From JANLVJ01 sp031363945 (lineage in GTDB: Bacteria > Bacteroidota > Bacteroidia > Sphingobacteriales > Sphingobacteriaceae), in the NCBI GenBank assembly GCA_031363945.1, contig JANLVJ010000063.1, forward strand, positions 19,019 to 83,018: a stretch of 64,000 nucleotides of DNA, read 5' to 3'. The stretch's first letter is position 1, and each line of letters opens with the position of its first letter. The notes beneath the pieces are model-generated. The model did no database searches, was not told the origin of the DNA, and worked only from the letters and a program-made list of their open reading frames with translations. Below, piece after piece: positions 35,570 to 44,723 of this stretch. The translations under genes were made by a program, and so were the position numbers.

Positions 35570-36050
35570 CTAGTATAAAGCAAACTTTCATAATTCGCTT
35601 TCTGGCATTTACGATTTTCGTGCTTATAATCAATTTATTGACTGTCTGTGCCAGAAAAAATGATAGCTTGCGTGTAAATAAAATTGCGCTTTCAACCAAT
35701 ACAACAGTTATTAAAAGTTGATTTCTCAATCATTAATGGGCTGGGGCATGCAGCTATTTTTGGTGAAGGCGTGACATGCGATGATGCTTATATAGCAATC
35801 TTTATAATCAATCAGGCTCTAAACTTATAAAAACCAGGTGCGATATAAACTGACAACTGGGCGACCCAGCAAAAATAACCTTCTCAGAATATAAAAATAA
35901 TGTGAATGGTAACAGAACCAATGCCTCAAAAGTATGTCCAAGTAATGCCAGAGAACTTTTGAATTAAGGGTCGGAGGATGATAAATTTATTTCAACCATA
36001 GGTTATTTATGCACCTGGTTGTCATATAATACGGTTCGGAGTTCCTAAAG
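35570..36050 (+). pseudogene. Possible decayed secreted-protein gene
   Basis: A forward frame near 35577 reads like a signal peptide (KQTFIIRFLAFTIFVLIINL, then LTVCARKNDSLRVNKIAL). It stops at about 35720, after which another frame carries IINGLGHAAIFGEGVTCDDAYIAIF before a TAA. Several further stops follow. The apparent initiator is ATA. No family was identified; the case rests on the signal-like start and coding-like fragments in shifting frames. The rest of the 35.4-36.1 kb gap holds nothing else recognisable. Confidence 0.35.
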
Positions 36051-36115
36051 ACTGAATTTGAAGAACATGTTCAAAAGTTTTACCATTGCTGCCAAATGCT
36101 TAGTTGGAATAATTA

Positions 36116-37510
36116 TCAGATAACTTTCATATTTTCTGCGTCCCACCGGATCAGTTTATTCTGAAAATAACTTTCATTACAGGCCAGAGCAGGGGCAGCA
36201 GCACGAAATCCAAAGACTGCATCTTCAATAACTGGTTTTCTCGTTCTGATCGACTCAAAAAAATTTGAGAAATGATCATTCGACGCATCGTAACCGTCTG
36301 GTGCCCTGAATGAGATTGTTGGTAATTTTGGGGCTGCCTGATCGGCGGCTGTAAACCGCTTATTATAATCAGCCATTAGAGTCGTCTGCTGAGCCAGCGT
36401 AAATGTATTAAATGAGTCCCAGCCTCCGATCCCAGTAGCTACAGGCATTTTATTTTGACTGATTGTAAACCCATCACCTTCACCACCCAGATCAATTACC
36501 CCTTCTGAGCCAACGATTTTGGTGGTGGTTTTATCGCCCTCACCGCTGATAAAATTAACCCGCAGGGTAACCTGAAACGCAGGATGCTCTTTCGTTTGGC
36601 CATACCTGATAATAGCACTCATTACATCGGGTACATTACGACCATCTTTCCAGTAATCAAGATCACCAATTGAATAAATTGATTCAGGGCCTTTTGAACC
36701 AGTGATAAAATGAATTCCGCTCAAAAGATGCACAAACAAATCGCCTGCTACCCCAGTACCATATTCCTGGTAATTACGCCATCTGAAAAACCGGTTTTTA
36801 TCATAATGATGTTTTACCAGAGAATTTGCCTGAAATCTTGACCAGTCTACTGTTTGGGCTGACTCATCCAGCGGAATGGTATATTGCCATGCACCCAGTG
36901 CACTCTGCCTGTTAAATGAAGCCTCAATAGAATTGATCTTGCCAATAGCACCTGAATCATAAAGCTCTTTTGCCTTTTTAAAAGCAATACTACTCACCCG
37001 CTGACTGCCTACCTGAAATACCATATTGGTTTCTTTCTGAGCTTTTACTTCACCAAGACCTTCGCTGATTTTATGAACCATTGGTTTTTCACTATATACC
37101 GCCTTGCCTTTATGCATGGCATCTATGGCAATCTGACTATGCCAGTTATCGCTTGTGGCAATTATCACTGCATCAATATCTTTGCGGTCAAGAATCTCCT
37201 GGTAATTGCTACAGGTGAAAAGCTGGGTGCCGTAAAGCTCCTGTGCCCGGCTAAGCCTGCCTTTATACAAATCACAAACTCCGGCAAGTTCAACCCCGGC
37301 AACTGTCAGAGCCGCCCTGGTATCATTAAAGCCCATGATACCCATCCCGATAGTGGCAATACGAATTTTATCATTTGGCATAATACGCTTCTCAGCACTG
37401 AGAATCCGGTTCTCATTTTCTTCTTGGGCTGCAAGGCTGGTTAATGAAGCTGAGGTAAGTAAAACTGAAGCTCCGAGTTGTTTAATAAACTTTCTACGGT
37501 CGGTTGACAT
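36116..37510 (-). CDS. Tat-exported Gfo/Idh/MocA family oxidoreductase
   Basis: 464 aa NAD(P)-dependent sugar/cyclitol oxidoreductase-like protein. A Tat signal (TDRRKFIKQLGASVLLTSAS) directs export. The Rossmann domain has IRIATIGMGIMG (about residue 50) followed by ATSDNWHSQIAIDAMHKGKAVYSEKPM, the EKP motif with the conserved Lys. The C-terminal domain includes VAGDLFVHLLSGIHFITG. Exported family members usually keep a tightly bound cofactor and act on glycosides; the substrate here is unknown. Confidence 0.9.
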   Translation of the reverse strand: MSTDRRKFIKQLGASVLLTSASLTSLAAQEENENRILSAEKRIMPNDKIRIATIGMGIMGFNDTRAALTVAGVELAGVCDLYKGRLSRAQELYGTQLFTCSNYQEILDRKDIDAVIIATSDNWHSQIAIDAMHKGKAVYSEKPMVHKISEGLGEVKAQKETNMVFQVGSQRVSSIAFKKAKELYDSGAIGKINSIEASFNRQSALGAWQYTIPLDESAQTVDWSRFQANSLVKHHYDKNRFFRWRNYQEYGTGVAGDLFVHLLSGIHFITGSKGPESIYSIGDLDYWKDGRNVPDVMSAIIRYGQTKEHPAFQVTLRVNFISGEGDKTTTKIVGSEGVIDLGGEGDGFTISQNKMPVATGIGGWDSFNTFTLAQQTTLMADYNKRFTAADQAAPKLPTISFRAPDGYDASNDHFSNFFESIRTRKPVIEDAVFGFRAAAPALACNESYFQNKLIRWDAENMKVI

Positions 37511-37615
37511 TGATCATTAATTAAGTACAGGTAATATATGAAATTTTAGCCTCGATCAATGGTCAATACTTATCTTTACTGAATGTTAGAGATTAGCCCA
37601 GCCCATTCAAACCCT

Positions 37616-38524
37616 ATGATAAGAATAGGTGAATTTAATACGCTTACAGTTTTACGCATAACAGATTTTGGAATTTACCTTGATGATGCTGCCGATGGTA
37701 TTTTATTGCCGGTTCGTTTTGTTCCTCAGGGTATTGAGGTTGATGATGATATTGAAGTTTTTCTTTACCATGATTCAGAACAACGCATTATTGCTACGAC
37801 CCTTGAGCCACATGGCGTAGTCGGCGATATTGTAAAACTTAAAGTTGTTTCAGTGACCGATTTGGGTGCCTTTTTAGATAATGGGCTCATGAAAGACTTA
37901 CTATTGCCTAAGAAGAAACTTCGTACTAACCCTTCAGTAGGCGATGAACTGCTGGTGAAAATCTATGTTGATGATTTCAACGGCATGATTGCAGCCACAG
38001 AATGGGTTGAAGAAGATTTAGACAATACCACGCTTACAGTTGAGGAACTCGATGACGTAGAAGTTTTGATCTGGAGAAAGACTGACCTGGGTTATGCTGT
38101 TATTATTAATAAGGTGCATGAAGGTTTGCTTTACCACAATGAAATTTACCGCAATGTTGAAATCGGCGACCGATTTCCCGGTTTTGTAAAATCTATTAAA
38201 TCTGGAAATAAACTTGATATTGCCCTGGGCCAGATGGGTTATGACAGGGTTGAAGGTGAATCAGAAAAAGTGATGCGGATGCTTGAAGAAAATCAGGGCT
38301 TTCTTGCTTTTCATGATAAGTCATCGCCTGAAGCTATTTATGATATGTTTTCAATGAGTAAGAAAACATTTAAAATGACAATCGGTAATTTATATAAGGA
38401 CAAAAAAATTCAGATTTTTAAGGATGGCATTAAAATGGTACGGGTGGAAACAGGTTCAGATGCCATTTTTAATAAAGACAGCTCTGGTGGCAGTAGTGAA
38501 ACCATAGATAAACAGGCTGAATAA
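37616..38524 (+). CDS. CvfB-like S1 domain RNA-binding protein
   Basis: About 302 aa. Tandem S1-like OB folds occupy the first about 220 residues (IGEFNTLTVLRITDFGIYLDDA, GDIVKLKVVSVTDLGAFLD, LGYAVIINKVHEGLLYHNEIY), and a winged-helix domain ends the protein (KSSPEAIYDMFSMSKKTFKMTIGNLYKD). This is the CvfB/YitL architecture, linked to virulence-factor expression and RNA binding in Staphylococcus. The ATG at 37616 fits family starts better than the one at 37583. Confidence 0.88.
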   Translation: MIRIGEFNTLTVLRITDFGIYLDDAADGILLPVRFVPQGIEVDDDIEVFLYHDSEQRIIATTLEPHGVVGDIVKLKVVSVTDLGAFLDNGLMKDLLLPKKKLRTNPSVGDELLVKIYVDDFNGMIAATEWVEEDLDNTTLTVEELDDVEVLIWRKTDLGYAVIINKVHEGLLYHNEIYRNVEIGDRFPGFVKSIKSGNKLDIALGQMGYDRVEGESEKVMRMLEENQGFLAFHDKSSPEAIYDMFSMSKKTFKMTIGNLYKDKKIQIFKDGIKMVRVETGSDAIFNKDSSGGSSETIDKQAE

Positions 38525-38562
38525 CCACGATTTCAGTAAAATTCCTGCATATAATTAAAAAG

Positions 38563-38605
38563 AGCCCGTTTATGACTAATCATCTGTCGTAAACGGGCTT
38601 TTTTG
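38563..38605 (+). terminator. Rho-independent terminator after the CvfB-like gene
   Basis: A 14-bp stem (38563-38576 with 38586-38599, core AGCCCGTTTA / TAAACGGGCT, one G-T pair) with a 9-base loop is followed by a run of Ts to 38604. The A-rich left flank could make it weakly bidirectional, but the GH20 gene ends more than 100 bases away. Confidence 0.9.
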
Positions 38606-38690
38606 TTTATCTAGTGTTAAACGTTCAATAATCGCATTAATCTGAAATAGGTTACCAATAATTTTAATGAAAACTCAGGTAATTTCCTGT

Positions 38691-38746
38691 ACTTCAGATT
38701 TAGTATTTCTGGTTTAGTACTTCAGGTTTAATATTTCGGGCAATAA
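38691..38746. repeat. Four tandem copies of a 14-base unit at the 3' end of the GH20 gene
   Basis: Units start at 38691, 38705, 38719 and 38733; the first reads ACTTCAGATTTAGT. Copies 1 and 3 differ at two positions and copies 1 and 2 at three. The array covers the last codons and stop (38728-38730) of the GH20 gene. With a 14-base period, gain or loss of a unit would shift the reading frame of the C-terminus. Confidence 0.65.
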
Positions 38747-40359
38747 TTTACATTCATTGCTTTAAGCTTGCCAAGGGTTACAGGTACGGCCTTTAAAAAG
38801 TTATCCCAGTTTTTATTCTCTGGTTGTGTCCATAATACTTCAGCCAAGGCGGCAAGGCGGGGAAAGATCATATATTCAATTTTAGCCTGGCTTACCATAT
38901 ATTCTGTCCAGACATTTGCCTGAGCACCCAATACATGCAGGCCTTCAGCCGCCGTCAGGGCCGCAGGTATGGGATTATAATCATACACCTGCTTGAGAGG
39001 AAGATACCCACCAATCGTGAGCGTATCATTTTCTTTTAGCTGGTTATGATCAAAATACACATATTTACCAGGAGTCATAATTACATCATGACCTAGTTTG
39101 GCAGCATCAATACCTCCTTGTTCTCCTCGCCAGCTCATCACGGTAGCATTCTGGGCAAGGCCGCCTTCAAGTATTTCATCCCAACCTATGATTTTTTTTC
39201 CTTTTGAGTTGACATAGGTTTCTATGCGCTGGATGAAATAACTCTGCAAACCATGTTCATCTTTCAGGTTATGGCTCTTTATCAGTTGCTGACAAAAAGG
39301 TGAACGTTTCCAACTTTCTTTCGGGCATTCATCACCCCCGATATGCATATATTTCGAAGGAAACAGGGGCATAATCTCATCAAGTACATTCTCAAGAAAT
39401 GTAAAAGTAGAGTCTGTTGGCACAAATACATCTGGAAATATCCCCCAGGTTTCCTGTACGACCTTGGCTATGCCACCAGCTTGTTTTGCCAGTGCACCTA
39501 CAGATAAGGTATTGGCCCCATTAATTTTGGTAGGCTCTTTCGGAAAACAACTCAGTTCAGGGTAGGCGGCAATTGCAGCTGATGCATGACCGGGCAATTC
39601 AAGCTCAGGGATGATGGTTACAAATCGATCCTGAGCATATCTGACAATTTCCTTAACTTCTTCCTGAGTGTAAAAACCGCCGGTAGGTTTATTGTCATTG
39701 CCGGTTCCCGGATAGTGACCAATGATGGTACCGTCTCTAAAACCACCAAAAGATGTTAGCCTGGGATATTTTTTTATTTCTATGCGCCAGCCCTGGTCAT
39801 CGGTCAGATGCCAGTGAAAAGTATTCAGCTTAAAAAGCGCAATGTAATTGATGTATTTTTTCACGAAAGATACAGGCATAAAATGACGGCCCACATCAAG
39901 CATAAGACCCCGGTATTTAAAACGGGGTTCATCCTTTGCTGTGATGCTAGCAATTTTCAGCATACTGGTTTTTTCAACTGGCAGTAGCTGCAAAAGCGTT
40001 TGTAGCCCATAAAATGTTCCCTGGTGAGAATTGCCTGTGATAGTAATGGTAGCAGGTGTCGAACTAAACTGGTATCCTTCTGTATTTCCAGAACTAGTTG
40101 AGGTACTCAGACGGATAACATTTTTTTCAGCCTGGGCGGATCTTTTAACGGTAAAGCCATAATATGACTGCAGGTAGTCATTTAAAAAATTTATACTGTT
40201 CAAATCGGCTTCATCGGCAACGATTACTGTTGCTGATGATAGTGTGAAAGAACCTGAGTTAATGGTTAATTGTTGAGGCTTCGGTATGATATTAACAGAT
40301 TGAGCATTTGCCATCACATGATAACTTAACAATACAGCCAGCAGAAAGGTGAACTTCAT
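38728..40359 (-). CDS. Beta-N-acetylhexosaminidase (GH20)
   Basis: Removes terminal N-acetylglucosamine or N-acetylgalactosamine from glycans in the periplasm. A signal peptide ends near VMANAQS. An N-terminal GH20b domain (residues about 20-150) precedes the GH20 barrel with RGLMLDVGRHFMP, FHWHLTDDQGWRIEIKKYP and the catalytic Asp-Glu pair in MHIGGDECPKESW. The stabilising Trp region MSWRGEQGG and the C-terminal ANVWTEYM are present. 543 aa, complete. Confidence 0.94.
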   Translation of the reverse strand: MKFTFLLAVLLSYHVMANAQSVNIIPKPQQLTINSGSFTLSSATVIVADEADLNSINFLNDYLQSYYGFTVKRSAQAEKNVIRLSTSTSSGNTEGYQFSSTPATITITGNSHQGTFYGLQTLLQLLPVEKTSMLKIASITAKDEPRFKYRGLMLDVGRHFMPVSFVKKYINYIALFKLNTFHWHLTDDQGWRIEIKKYPRLTSFGGFRDGTIIGHYPGTGNDNKPTGGFYTQEEVKEIVRYAQDRFVTIIPELELPGHASAAIAAYPELSCFPKEPTKINGANTLSVGALAKQAGGIAKVVQETWGIFPDVFVPTDSTFTFLENVLDEIMPLFPSKYMHIGGDECPKESWKRSPFCQQLIKSHNLKDEHGLQSYFIQRIETYVNSKGKKIIGWDEILEGGLAQNATVMSWRGEQGGIDAAKLGHDVIMTPGKYVYFDHNQLKENDTLTIGGYLPLKQVYDYNPIPAALTAAEGLHVLGAQANVWTEYMVSQAKIEYMIFPRLAALAEVLWTQPENKNWDNFLKAVPVTLGKLKAMNVNYCPKY

Positions 40360-40480
40360 ATTTGTCTTGAATGAATAAGAAGATGATTAAAAGGGGAAGT
40401 TAATTAAATTTTGTCCGTGGCCAAAATTGTATGATTCAGCTCAAAGCTTGTAATTATATTGCACGGGTAATTTTCAGGAT

Positions 40481-41290
40481 ATGGTGAGTATATTGGGTTG
40501 TGGCTGGCTGGGTTTGCCTTTGGCTAAAACGCTTGTTGATATAGGGTATCAGGTAAATGGCTCTGTCAGAAACGAAAGTAAATTTTCCGCTTTGCAGGCC
40601 GTAGGTGTTCATCCTTTTAATGTCCGGCTCGGGTTAGAAATTTCAGGAGACGATTTGCCCCGTTTTTTTTCTGCCTCTATTCTGATCATTGATTTCCCTC
40701 CAGAAAGAAGAGACGATATAGAATCATATCTGCTAATGCAAGTTAAATCATTGGTTCAAATGATTGATACCTCTAATATTGAACAGGTAATATTCATAAG
40801 TTCAACCTCGGTATATCCCGATTTGAATCGGGAAGTTTTCGAGGATGAAAATTTAGCCCCGGAAAAGAGTAGTGGTAAGGCATTAAAATTAGCTGAAGAC
40901 TATTTACTATCACAACCTGGGTTTACTACGACCGTAATTCGCTTTGGTGGTTTAGTAGGAAATGACAGAAAGCCAGGTCGGTTTTTAGCAAGTCGTAAAA
41001 ATGTGCCTGGGGCAAGGTCTCCAATTAATATCATTCATCAGGACGATTGCATTGCCCTGATTTGTGAGCTGTTAGCGCAAGAGGCATGGGGAGGTATTTA
41101 TAATGCCGCAACAGATGAACATCCAGAGAAGGCAATATTTTATCAGAGAATGGCAATTCAGCAGGGTTTTGAACGTCCAGAATTTAGTGCTGAGGTTTCA
41201 GAAAGCTATAAGATTGTAAACTCTGATAAAATTAAAAACCGGCTGAACTTTAGGTTTAAATTCCCAGACCCAATGCAGATGTTTGATTAA
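40481..41290 (+). CDS. NAD(P)-dependent epimerase/dehydratase-like protein (YeeZ type SDR)
   Basis: 269 aa extended SDR protein. It opens with ILGCGWLGLPLAKTLVDIGY, the GxGxxG variant of YeeZ-like proteins, has the STS active-site region IFISSTSVYPDLN and then IRFGGLVG. No typical YxxxK is obvious, so it may bind nucleotide without classical SDR catalysis. The substrate is unknown. It is a single gene with its own promoter region. Confidence 0.82.
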   Translation: MVSILGCGWLGLPLAKTLVDIGYQVNGSVRNESKFSALQAVGVHPFNVRLGLEISGDDLPRFFSASILIIDFPPERRDDIESYLLMQVKSLVQMIDTSNIEQVIFISSTSVYPDLNREVFEDENLAPEKSSGKALKLAEDYLLSQPGFTTTVIRFGGLVGNDRKPGRFLASRKNVPGARSPINIIHQDDCIALICELLAQEAWGGIYNAATDEHPEKAIFYQRMAIQQGFERPEFSAEVSESYKIVNSDKIKNRLNFRFKFPDPMQMFD

Positions 41291-41497
41291 CTATTTCCCG
41301 CCTGGCTTCTCACGACTTCTACCATGTTTGACTAACTAAAAATATATTGAAAAGCGGACAAGACCAACTATAAACCTATAGCCGTATGAGACCAAAACCA
41401 GAATCTGATTTGTGTCATAGTCAAATACCTGTTTTAAAATGCTTTCAACCTGTTGAACAATACTAGCTTTGGCAGCTCTAAAATAATCATTTTTATT

Positions 41498-41896
41498 ATG
41501 ACCCTTCAAGAACAAATTCTGGCCTCTGAAACCAGGATTTTTAAAGCAGTTTTTCCCAATACGACCAATCATTATGATACCCTTTTCGGAGGCACTGCCA
41601 TGCTAATGATGGATGAGGCTGCATTCATTACCGCTACCCGTTTTAGTCGTCAAGTAATGGTGACAGTAAGCAGTGACCGCATTGATTTTAAAAAGCCAAT
41701 ACCCGCCGGTACCATCGTCGAACTTGTCGGTAAGGTTACCCTTGTTGGTAATACCAGTATGAAAGTCAATGTTGAAATTTATATTGAACACATGTATGCT
41801 GAAGGTAGAGAGCTTGCTGTAAATGGAGATTTTACCTTCGTTGCAATTGATGAGCATAAAAAGCCTGTTCAGATTACCAGGTATTCAGATAAGTAG
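41498..41896 (+). CDS. Acyl-CoA thioesterase (hotdog fold)
   Basis: 132 aa from the ATG at 41498. The central hotdog helix follows NHYDTLFGGTAMLMMDEAAF, and the core strands include VTVSSDRIDFKKPIPAGTIVEL. It resembles YciA/BFIT-type thioesterases that hydrolyse acyl-CoAs. The upstream in-frame ATG at 41453 would add an unrelated 15-residue leader. Single gene. Confidence 0.9.
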   Translation: MTLQEQILASETRIFKAVFPNTTNHYDTLFGGTAMLMMDEAAFITATRFSRQVMVTVSSDRIDFKKPIPAGTIVELVGKVTLVGNTSMKVNVEIYIEHMYAEGRELAVNGDFTFVAIDEHKKPVQITRYSDK

Positions 41897-42043
41897 GCAT
41901 ACTCCAAATCATAAACTATTTCTTTTAGTTCGTGTTATGAATTTAAATTCCATAAGATGAGCTCTTAATAAAATCATTTTTTTATGGAAGGAAATTAAGA
42001 TGTATAATCATACTGATTAGCGTTAAACCCTGAAAATAGAAGA

Positions 42044-42580
42044 ATGAAAAAAGTTTTATTATTACTTCCAGTCATCTTTTCGACAAGTCTGACCTTTGGG
42101 CAATTTAAACCTGTAGAACAAGGTTCTACATTAAGGTTTAATATCAGAAACTTAGGTTTCAATGTACCTGGAACCTTTACAGGTTTTCATGGTTTTATAA
42201 ATTTTGATCCTAAGGTATTAACAGGTGCAGGATTTGATGTATCAGTAGAAGCTGCTTCAGTAAATACGGCAAGTGTAAAGAGAGATGATCATTTGAGAGA
42301 GCCTGACTATTTTGGGGTGAAGCAATATCCAAAGATAAGGTTGATTTCTGAAAAAATTATTGCCTCATCAATGGCTGGAACCTATTCATTTACGGGTAAA
42401 CTTACCATGAAGGGAAAAACACAGCAGATTACATTTCCGTTTAGTGCTGTTGCCTCGGGCGAGGGATACCGATTTAAAGGGTCTTTCAAAATTAACCGCC
42501 GTGATTTTGGCGTTGGAGGCTTTAGTACACTCTCAAACGAGCTAGAAGTCTTGCTCGATGTGATTGCAGTCAAGAAGTAG
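42044..42580 (+). CDS. YceI family periplasmic protein
   Basis: 178 aa with a cleavable signal peptide (LLPVIFSTSLTFGQ) and a lipocalin-like YceI beta-barrel. It has GSTLRFNIRNLGFNVPGTFTGF, DDHLREPDYFGVKQYPKIRL and FKINRRDFGVG, all family hallmarks. YceI proteins bind long-chain isoprenoids or amphiphiles. Single gene; no cytochrome b561 partner is adjacent. Confidence 0.93.
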   Translation: MKKVLLLLPVIFSTSLTFGQFKPVEQGSTLRFNIRNLGFNVPGTFTGFHGFINFDPKVLTGAGFDVSVEAASVNTASVKRDDHLREPDYFGVKQYPKIRLISEKIIASSMAGTYSFTGKLTMKGKTQQITFPFSAVASGEGYRFKGSFKINRRDFGVGGFSTLSNELEVLLDVIAVKK

Positions 42581-42766
42581 AGGCTTTTAACCAAGCTATC
42601 CAATTACAACACAAAGAGTTCAAGGAAGAAACATTAGAATCAACAGTATATACATAACCGCTTGACATTCTTGATCAAAATGTAATAGCCTTACTTGGGC
42701 ATCTAGAATCGCTCAATCTGATAAAAATGCTGATTGTTAAAGTCGAAAACGAGGACAGTGATTTAT
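42581..42766 (+). other. Short coding-like remnant with one in-frame TAA
   Basis: The frame downstream of the YceI stop reads EAFNQAIQLQHKEFKEETLE, a TAA, then PLDILDQNVIALLGHLESLN up to a TGA near 42766. It resembles amphipathic helical protein but has no start codon and no recognised family. It may be the tail of a deleted gene. Confidence 0.25.
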
Positions 42767-42812
42767 GAATTTCCTATTTGTCCAGTTAGTTTTTTTAACC
42801 AGCAAAACCGGG

Positions 42813-43322
42813 TTATATTTTCAATGCTGATTTCACCATTGAAATTATTAATATTATAAGTGACCAACCTGCCATTAAATACATGGGAATCGCAATCCAG
42901 AAGGGGTTAAGGTAAAAAAGGGGGTCATTCACATGACGCATATTGTGAAGAAGTAAGTAATTTTCTTCAACACCCAGCAGTAAAATGCCTATTGTGAGCA
43001 GTAGGTTAAAACGAAGTAGCTCATTGAGCCTGAGCCATTTTTCATGTTGCATCTGTAAATATGAGTATAATAGAAGTAGGCTAGTAAATAGTACAAGGAG
43101 CAGGTCATTTAACCAGGTATGATTTACAGCCACCTGAAGTAATGTCTTACCTGAGAAGGGAATATCATTCCATGCATGTAAAATTTGCTTTCCCTGGGCG
43201 CGGGAAGCAAATTCTAATTGAAATACTCTGTATTTTTGGGGGGTTGCCCTGACAAGAATATCAGACTGCAGGCCCATATAAAAACCAGTAAAAACAAATA
43301 ATATCCAAAGAATTCTTCTCAT
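42813..43322 (-). CDS. Hypothetical four-helix membrane protein
   Basis: Not recognised. 169 aa with about four hydrophobic helices (residues 3-20, 72-88, 105-122, 140-162) and a soluble loop of about 45 residues between the first two, rich in aromatic and basic residues. The orientation suggests a periplasmic loop. It is alone on the minus strand, just upstream of the SGNH hydrolase gene's 3' end. Confidence 0.6.
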   Translation of the reverse strand: MRRILWILFVFTGFYMGLQSDILVRATPQKYRVFQLEFASRAQGKQILHAWNDIPFSGKTLLQVAVNHTWLNDLLLVLFTSLLLLYSYLQMQHEKWLRLNELLRFNLLLTIGILLLGVEENYLLLHNMRHVNDPLFYLNPFWIAIPMYLMAGWSLIILIISMVKSALKI

Positions 43323-43416
43323 AAATCAGGATAATAAGGGATAAATAACGTTCAAAAAGTTAAATCATTCGGAAACTAAATTTTAGGTAGAATTCAAAAT
43401 TTTAAGGAATCTTTGC

Positions 43417-44634
43417 TTAGGCTTTTCGTGGATAGCATTCGTTCACAACATATACCTTACCGTGTACCGACGGCAGCCCATTGATACAATCAGTAAAAGT
43501 TTGGGCAATTCGTTTAAAGTGTTCAGGTTTGGGGTGTAATTCATCTGTCCAGCCATGATCACCAACTGCGCCTCTGGCATCAATATGAAATACACTCATT
43601 TCAAGGCCTGGTATTTTACTGAACTCTTCACCAGTTTCAATCATCATTTCATTAAAAAGGTAAATCATGGCATAAATGATATTGCTTTGTACAGACTGAT
43701 TAGTGATTCCTCTCAATAAAAGTGGTGTTTTTAACCAGCTGCCATGACCCAGAAAGCTTCTGATAAATGGGATATACCAGCGTAGTGGGTTTACGCCAAA
43801 AGCAATTTTATCATTTGGCACCGCATAATCATAACCCTGAGTAATGATCTTTGTACCCGCAAATTTGCCCAGTTTCATATTTCCTTTGCCATCGGTTAAT
43901 ATGCCCTTAATCAGGAAATAATATTGAAGATTAAAGAACATAAGCAAGGCGAAAAAATCTTTTGACAGATATTTAACACCTTCGTTGAATCGTTTTAGGT
44001 CAAGGGGTATAACTTTTCTTAATTGTACATTTTTTAAGAGCTGCCCTGACCATTCACTTTTTGATAATTCTCTTGATCTGCCACTGGGTTCAAGGATTGC
44101 TGCCAGGCGGTTGCTGCCAAGCAAATCATTTCCACCTCCACTTATTACAAAAAAATCAGGGTGAACAACTGAAAATTCTTCCACATATTTACGTGCGTTT
44201 AGCATATTGAATAACCAGTCGCCCCCAGAAGCAAGGCTGTAAACGGCCAGATTATCCTGCATCGAAACCCAGTCAATAACATCACTCAATATAATCGGGT
44301 AATTAAACCACGAATCGCCTTCAGCAAGAATTATCTTGTTTACACCATTTCTAAAGCCTTTTTTTATTTTTGCATAAAATTTACTGTTTCTCTGAGCGTT
44401 TTTTATCAAATCAACTTTGCTGACAAGACGATCAATGGTGGCAAACTTTATAACTTGCACTTCGTTTAAGTCATAGATTTTTTCGATGATATAGGAAAGA
44501 TCTTCCTCATTGATATACATTCTTAACGATGCCAGTTCAGAACAGCTGATCTCATTGTCAAGAAGTTTCTTTATTAGTTCTAATTTGGCCTGAGGTGATG
44601 GTATTGGAATTTCTGCAGCAATAATTTCAGCCAT
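43417..44634 (-). CDS. SGNH/GDSL-type hydrolase with a novel N-terminal helical domain
   Basis: 405 aa, no signal peptide, so cytoplasmic. Residues about 10-75 form a small helical domain (KLELIKKLLDNEISCSELASL). From residue 100 the SGNH fold is visible: block I ILAEGDSWFNYP (Ser), the Gly block SLASGGDW, block III VISGGGNDLL (Asn), and block V DELHPKPEHF (Asp/His). The expected activity is ester hydrolysis or deacetylation; the substrate is unknown. The N-terminal domain recalls death-like or effector-associated adaptor modules, but that is only an impression. Confidence 0.78.
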   Translation of the reverse strand: MAEIIAAEIPIPSPQAKLELIKKLLDNEISCSELASLRMYINEEDLSYIIEKIYDLNEVQVIKFATIDRLVSKVDLIKNAQRNSKFYAKIKKGFRNGVNKIILAEGDSWFNYPIILSDVIDWVSMQDNLAVYSLASGGDWLFNMLNARKYVEEFSVVHPDFFVISGGGNDLLGSNRLAAILEPSGRSRELSKSEWSGQLLKNVQLRKVIPLDLKRFNEGVKYLSKDFFALLMFFNLQYYFLIKGILTDGKGNMKLGKFAGTKIITQGYDYAVPNDKIAFGVNPLRWYIPFIRSFLGHGSWLKTPLLLRGITNQSVQSNIIYAMIYLFNEMMIETGEEFSKIPGLEMSVFHIDARGAVGDHGWTDELHPKPEHFKRIAQTFTDCINGLPSVHGKVYVVNECYPRKA

Positions 44635-44723
44635 TTATTAATGGATTTTATTTTCTGTGAATTTATTTGATAATCTTTCTTTCAACAAGGTACCTATAAA
44701 ACGATGGGTTCTTAATTTAAAAC

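Noticed and set aside
38563..38605. Attenuator or riboswitch element for the GH20 gene
   Set aside because: It lies downstream of both convergent genes and has the plain stem plus T-run form of an intrinsic terminator.
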